A program made the position numbers and the translations under genes. From Thermodesulfovibrionia bacterium (GTDB taxonomy: Bacteria; Nitrospirota; Thermodesulfovibrionia; UBA6902): a stretch of 7,843 bases of DNA. The stretch's first letter is position 1, and every line of letters starts with the position of its first letter. The stretch covers positions 1 through 7,843 of the forward strand of contig CAMYJJ010000140.1 in NCBI GenBank assembly GCA_947258735.1, read 5' to 3'. This document shows positions 5,412-7,843 of this stretch, piece after piece. The notes beneath the pieces were generated by a model that ran no database searches, was not told where the DNA came from, and worked only from the letters and a program-made list of their open reading frames with translations.

Positions 5412-5439
5412 GGCCTGGATTAATCCGGGCCCTTTTTTT
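5412..5439 (+). terminator. Strong intrinsic terminator
   Basis: GGCCTGGA (5412-5419) pairs with TCCGGGCC (5424-5431) over a TTAA loop, with one G-U pair, and is followed by C and seven T (5433-5439). It most likely ends the cytochrome transcript. The purine-rich left flank gives only a weak T-rich tail on the minus strand, so it may also serve, less well, for the convergent OmpA-type gene. Confidence 0.88.
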
Positions 5440-5451
5440 ATCTCCTCCATA

Positions 5452-5474
5452 ATATCGAAGTTCAACTTCGATAT
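5452..5474. repeat. Perfect 11-bp palindrome between convergent genes
   Basis: ATATCGAAGTT (5452-5462) and AACTTCGATAT (5464-5474) are exact complements around a single C. The element lies 34 nt beyond the stop codon of the minus-strand OmpA-type gene. It has no T-run on either side, so it may be a transcript-end or protein-binding palindrome rather than a standard terminator. Confidence 0.6.
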
Positions 5475-5507
5475 ACATAGAATTCTGGTTCACCCTCCGG
5501 CTTACGT

Positions 5508-6968
5508 TTACTTTTGCAGCGGTTTAATGACAACATCAATCCTACGGTTAATCGCCCTTCCCTCTGCAGTCGCATTGGAAGCGAGCGGCCTCTCGGACCC
5601 GTATCCAACCGCCTGCATTTTGTCTACTGCCAGCGTCCCATTTGCCAGGAGATATTCCAGGACCGCCATGGCACGTTGATTTGATAAAAGTTCATTCACT
5701 TCTTCTGACCCTGTACTGTCTGTATGTCCCTGAATCACAACATTCGGCTTGCCAAACGACCTGATAGCCCACTGCACTTTGCTGAGCAGTTCATAATTGC
5801 TGGGCATCACAACGGATTTTCCGACCGGGAATTTCATGTCTTTCAATCGGATAACCATCTCATATTTCTGTTTGTAGACTTCGGCTTCATGTGGCTCAAA
5901 GTAATTCTGTACTTCCAGGTAGAGCTGGTTAAACTGCTGCTCCGCCTCCAGGCGCTCTTCTACCGCCCTCTTTTTCGCCTCGATCTGTTCCCGTGATGTT
6001 CTCTCTTTTACTGTTTGTGTCTCCAGATCTCCTATTTCCCTGCTCAGGTGGGATATCTTTGACCGATGCTCCTCGCTTATTTCCTCGATCTGAGCGTTCT
6101 GTGACTTCACTTTTTCTTCAAGGAATGTTCTGTCATTCTGTAGCGCCCCGATCGAAGCGACTATATTTTCAATAAACAGTCCGCGGTCTTCAGCACTCAT
6201 GGCATTCAACTGTTCGCTTAAGTTCATCACGTTACCCAGCCGGTCTGCGTCATATTTCGCCCTGTCAGCCTTTCTGCGTATTTCTTCTGCGTCATAACGA
6301 TTGTCGGTAATATATTGATCAGCCACCTGCAATGAACTGCTTGCCTGAGCAAAAGTAGCCGGTACAATTTTCTTTGCCCCTGCCTTCCCTGCCAGCCTCA
6401 AGGATTCCCGGATGTCTCCTACGGCCTTTTTCCTGATCGACCGGAGTTCCAGGTCCCTGAACCAGAGAGACACTTCCCTCTGTTTTTTCTTGGCCCGGGC
6501 CACTTTGTCATTCTCAACAGATCTCGTCAGGTCGATAAACGCATCTTCTGCATCAGCATATTCTTTTTTAAATTGTTCAGCTCCTGCATGACGGGCAAGG
6601 TCTCTGGATTCAATGGCTTCGGATAATATATTTGTTACGATCGGCAGTTTCTTTTCAGCAACCTTCAACTCAAGCCGTCCTCGTGATGTATAGTCCATTA
6701 TCTTCGAGATCTCACCGCCGCGTTCCAATGCTGTTTTTGCCCGTTTGTTATAGTCCTCAGCCCTTGCAAATGCATCCGGCACCAGAATATCGATCCTGTT
6801 CTGTCTCGCTTTGTCCACTTCACGTTCCAAAAGGTCTACATTCGCTGCCGGGTTCTCAGCAACCGGGGCTGGTGCGTCAATTAATGGTCTGGAGCCTGAA
6901 CAGGCAGCCATCATACACAATACAGTAATTGATAAGGTGTATATCCACTTATCTGTTCGTATTATCAT
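5508..6968 (-). CDS. Peptidoglycan-binding OmpA-family lipoprotein with DUF4398-like N-terminal half
   Basis: The 486-residue lipoprotein starts at ATG 6968-6966, with GGAGGAG 4 nt upstream. The signal peptide ends MAAC, so lipidation is expected at C23. Two related helical stretches follow: one around VPDAFARAEDYNKRAKTALE (63-82) and one around VPATFAQASSSLQVADQYIT (202-221). These look like duplicated DUF4398-type units. A charged coiled coil spans about 280-350. The C-terminal OmpA domain (about 372-484) has its peptidoglycan-binding signature: GHTDSTG (414-420), NxxLSxxRA (425-433), GYGSERP (455-461) and GRAINRRIDVVI (470-481), with D417 and R432 as the expected diaminopimelate ligands. 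The protein should tether outer membrane to cell wall across a long periplasmic rod. It is convergent with the cytochrome gene and divergent from the gene at 7180. Confidence 0.93.
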   Translation of the reverse strand: MIIRTDKWIYTLSITVLCMMAACSGSRPLIDAPAPVAENPAANVDLLEREVDKARQNRIDILVPDAFARAEDYNKRAKTALERGGEISKIMDYTSRGRLELKVAEKKLPIVTNILSEAIESRDLARHAGAEQFKKEYADAEDAFIDLTRSVENDKVARAKKKQREVSLWFRDLELRSIRKKAVGDIRESLRLAGKAGAKKIVPATFAQASSSLQVADQYITDNRYDAEEIRRKADRAKYDADRLGNVMNLSEQLNAMSAEDRGLFIENIVASIGALQNDRTFLEEKVKSQNAQIEEISEEHRSKISHLSREIGDLETQTVKERTSREQIEAKKRAVEERLEAEQQFNQLYLEVQNYFEPHEAEVYKQKYEMVIRLKDMKFPVGKSVVMPSNYELLSKVQWAIRSFGKPNVVIQGHTDSTGSEEVNELLSNQRAMAVLEYLLANGTLAVDKMQAVGYGSERPLASNATAEGRAINRRIDVVIKPLQK

Positions 6969-6972
6969 CTCT

Positions 6973-6979
6973 CTCCTCC
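6973..6979 (-). promoter_or_regulatory. Ribosome binding site of the OmpA-family gene
   Basis: The minus strand reads GGAGGAG here, 4 nt before ATG 6968-6966. This fixes that start. It is a strong site at slightly short spacing. Confidence 0.7.
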
Positions 6980-7179
6980 ATTGTGATATTCGATTTAATA
7001 TTCTTTCAGAATTTATTTTTTATCATTGTAGCTCATAATTACGAAAACTACTAGCCCCGCGGATATGAACGCATGATGGACTGTCTACATATTTTTTAAT
7101 GCTATTATGAAAAAGGATCGAACTTAGGGGAAAACATGCTATTATGTTCATAGAATATGAATATGTCGAAAGGAATTCT

Positions 7180-7836
7180 ATGGATCCGGTTTCATTTATC
7201 CCGTGGGTAATAGCTGCCCTGGTCATCTTTATTTTTATTGCTTATGCCCAGGGGAAAAAAAGAACAGAGGCCTTTCACAGATTTGCCCGTCGAAAAGGCA
7301 TGTCCTATGCAAAGACATCGGACCTCCCGGTGCCGGAAGAGTTTAAAGATCTTGAACTGATTCCGGACAATACCATAAACACGGTGAGTAACATTATGCA
7401 GGGAGAAGTCGAGGGTGTATCCGTTATGATCTGCGATATGCGCACTACAAAAATAACAGGCAACAGATCAATGCCGACACATCAGACCGGGCACACCGTT
7501 GCCATTCTGCAGGGAAATCAGATTGACCTGCCTTTTTTCACCATGCACCCTGCCAACTTTGTGTATAACATGTTACGTACACTTGGCAGGAAGAGCATTG
7601 ACTTCCCTTCTCACCCTGAATTCGCCCATACCTATGTTCTGAAAGGCGATGACGACAATGCCATAAGAATGTCTTTTCACGACCAGGCTCTTGCCTATTT
7701 CACTAAACACACAGGGATGAGCATTGAAGCGAGAGGGGACCGGCTTCTGTACTTCAGGTTTGGAAAATTATTAAAACCCGAAGAACTGAATACCTTCTTG
7801 TCAGAAGGCCTTGCCGTATTCAGATTGTTTGAATAA
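7180..7836 (+). CDS. Single-helix membrane protein of an unnamed conserved family
   Basis: ATG 7180 is chosen because GAAAGGA (7168-7174) lies 5 nt upstream; an in-frame ATG 12 codons earlier (7144) has no good site. The 218-residue product has one N-terminal helix (about 6-24), then basic KKRTEAFHRFARRKGMSYA and a soluble domain. From memory its layout matches widespread hypothetical proteins that share these blocks: a NIMQGEVEGVSVMICDMRTT strand segment (71-90), HTVAILQGNQIDLPFFTMHP (105-124), SIDFPSHPEFAHTYVLKGDD (139-158), and the C-terminal LLYFRFGKLLKPEELNTFL (189-207). No enzymatic motif is visible and the function is unknown. The soluble part is probably cytosolic because of the positive residues after the helix. 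The divergent OmpA-type gene starts 211 nt away. Confidence 0.8.
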   Translation: MDPVSFIPWVIAALVIFIFIAYAQGKKRTEAFHRFARRKGMSYAKTSDLPVPEEFKDLELIPDNTINTVSNIMQGEVEGVSVMICDMRTTKITGNRSMPTHQTGHTVAILQGNQIDLPFFTMHPANFVYNMLRTLGRKSIDFPSHPEFAHTYVLKGDDDNAIRMSFHDQALAYFTKHTGMSIEARGDRLLYFRFGKLLKPEELNTFLSEGLAVFRLFE

Positions 7837-7843
7837 CAAAGCA

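Noticed and set aside
5724..5996. Plus-strand frames across the OmpA-type gene, also at 5993-6175 and 6632-6928
   Set aside because: They are antisense shadows of a well-supported OmpA-family gene, with no ribosome binding sites or recognisable products.

Overview
The window carries eight gene loci and at least five palindromic or repeat elements. It most likely comes from a Gram-negative, respiring anaerobe or microaerophile. The evidence is a lipobox OmpA-type peptidoglycan anchor, an Slp-type lipoprotein, an exported tetraheme c-type cytochrome and an iron-type superoxide dismutase. This gene mix would suit Nitrospirota or Desulfobacterota, but nothing here fixes the phylum. Base composition looks moderately AT-rich, and intergenic spaces are long and rich in hairpins.

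Layout. 1-236: a small two-helix membrane protein (minus). 355-1470: a membrane-anchored VCBS/FG-GAP beta-propeller protein (plus) whose frame is open except for one TGA at 712-714. 1479-1646: a tiny Cys-rich single-helix membrane protein (minus), convergent with it. 1879-2472: sodB with a strong ribosome binding site. 2490-2575: a long imperfect inverted repeat. 2600-3082: an Slp-family lipoprotein. 3093-3440: a decayed REP/RAYT unit, with two GTAG-headed hairpins, the C-terminal remnant of a REP-associated Y1 transposase and a third hairpin. 3441-3817: a long, mostly featureless stretch before a two-repeat DUF1508 (YegP-like) gene at 3818-4156. 4302-5237: a protein with a lipoprotein-like leader, an LEA-like repeat region and a cytochrome c554-like tetraheme domain. 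5271-5399: a nested palindromic element. 5412-5439: a strong intrinsic terminator. 5508-6968: a DUF4398/OmpA lipoprotein (minus). 7180-7836: a single-helix membrane protein of an unnamed family, divergent from it.

Most genes look monocistronic and there is no clear operon. The shared theme is the envelope plus redox or stress defence: SOD, periplasmic cytochrome, Slp, DUF1508 and the OmpA anchor. No pathway link between them can be shown from this window.

The most interesting signal is the in-frame TGA in the VCBS gene. It lies nine residues after a CxxxC pair that supplies the only cysteines of the protein. About 21 nt downstream is a short hairpin whose GUU loop fits the loose bacterial SECIS rules, so a new kind of exported selenoprotein is possible. 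A simple recent nonsense mutation remains the main alternative. Next in interest are the LEA-like/tetraheme fusion with 87-bp DNA repeats, the covarying twin hairpins at 5303-5376, and the REP/RAYT remnant.
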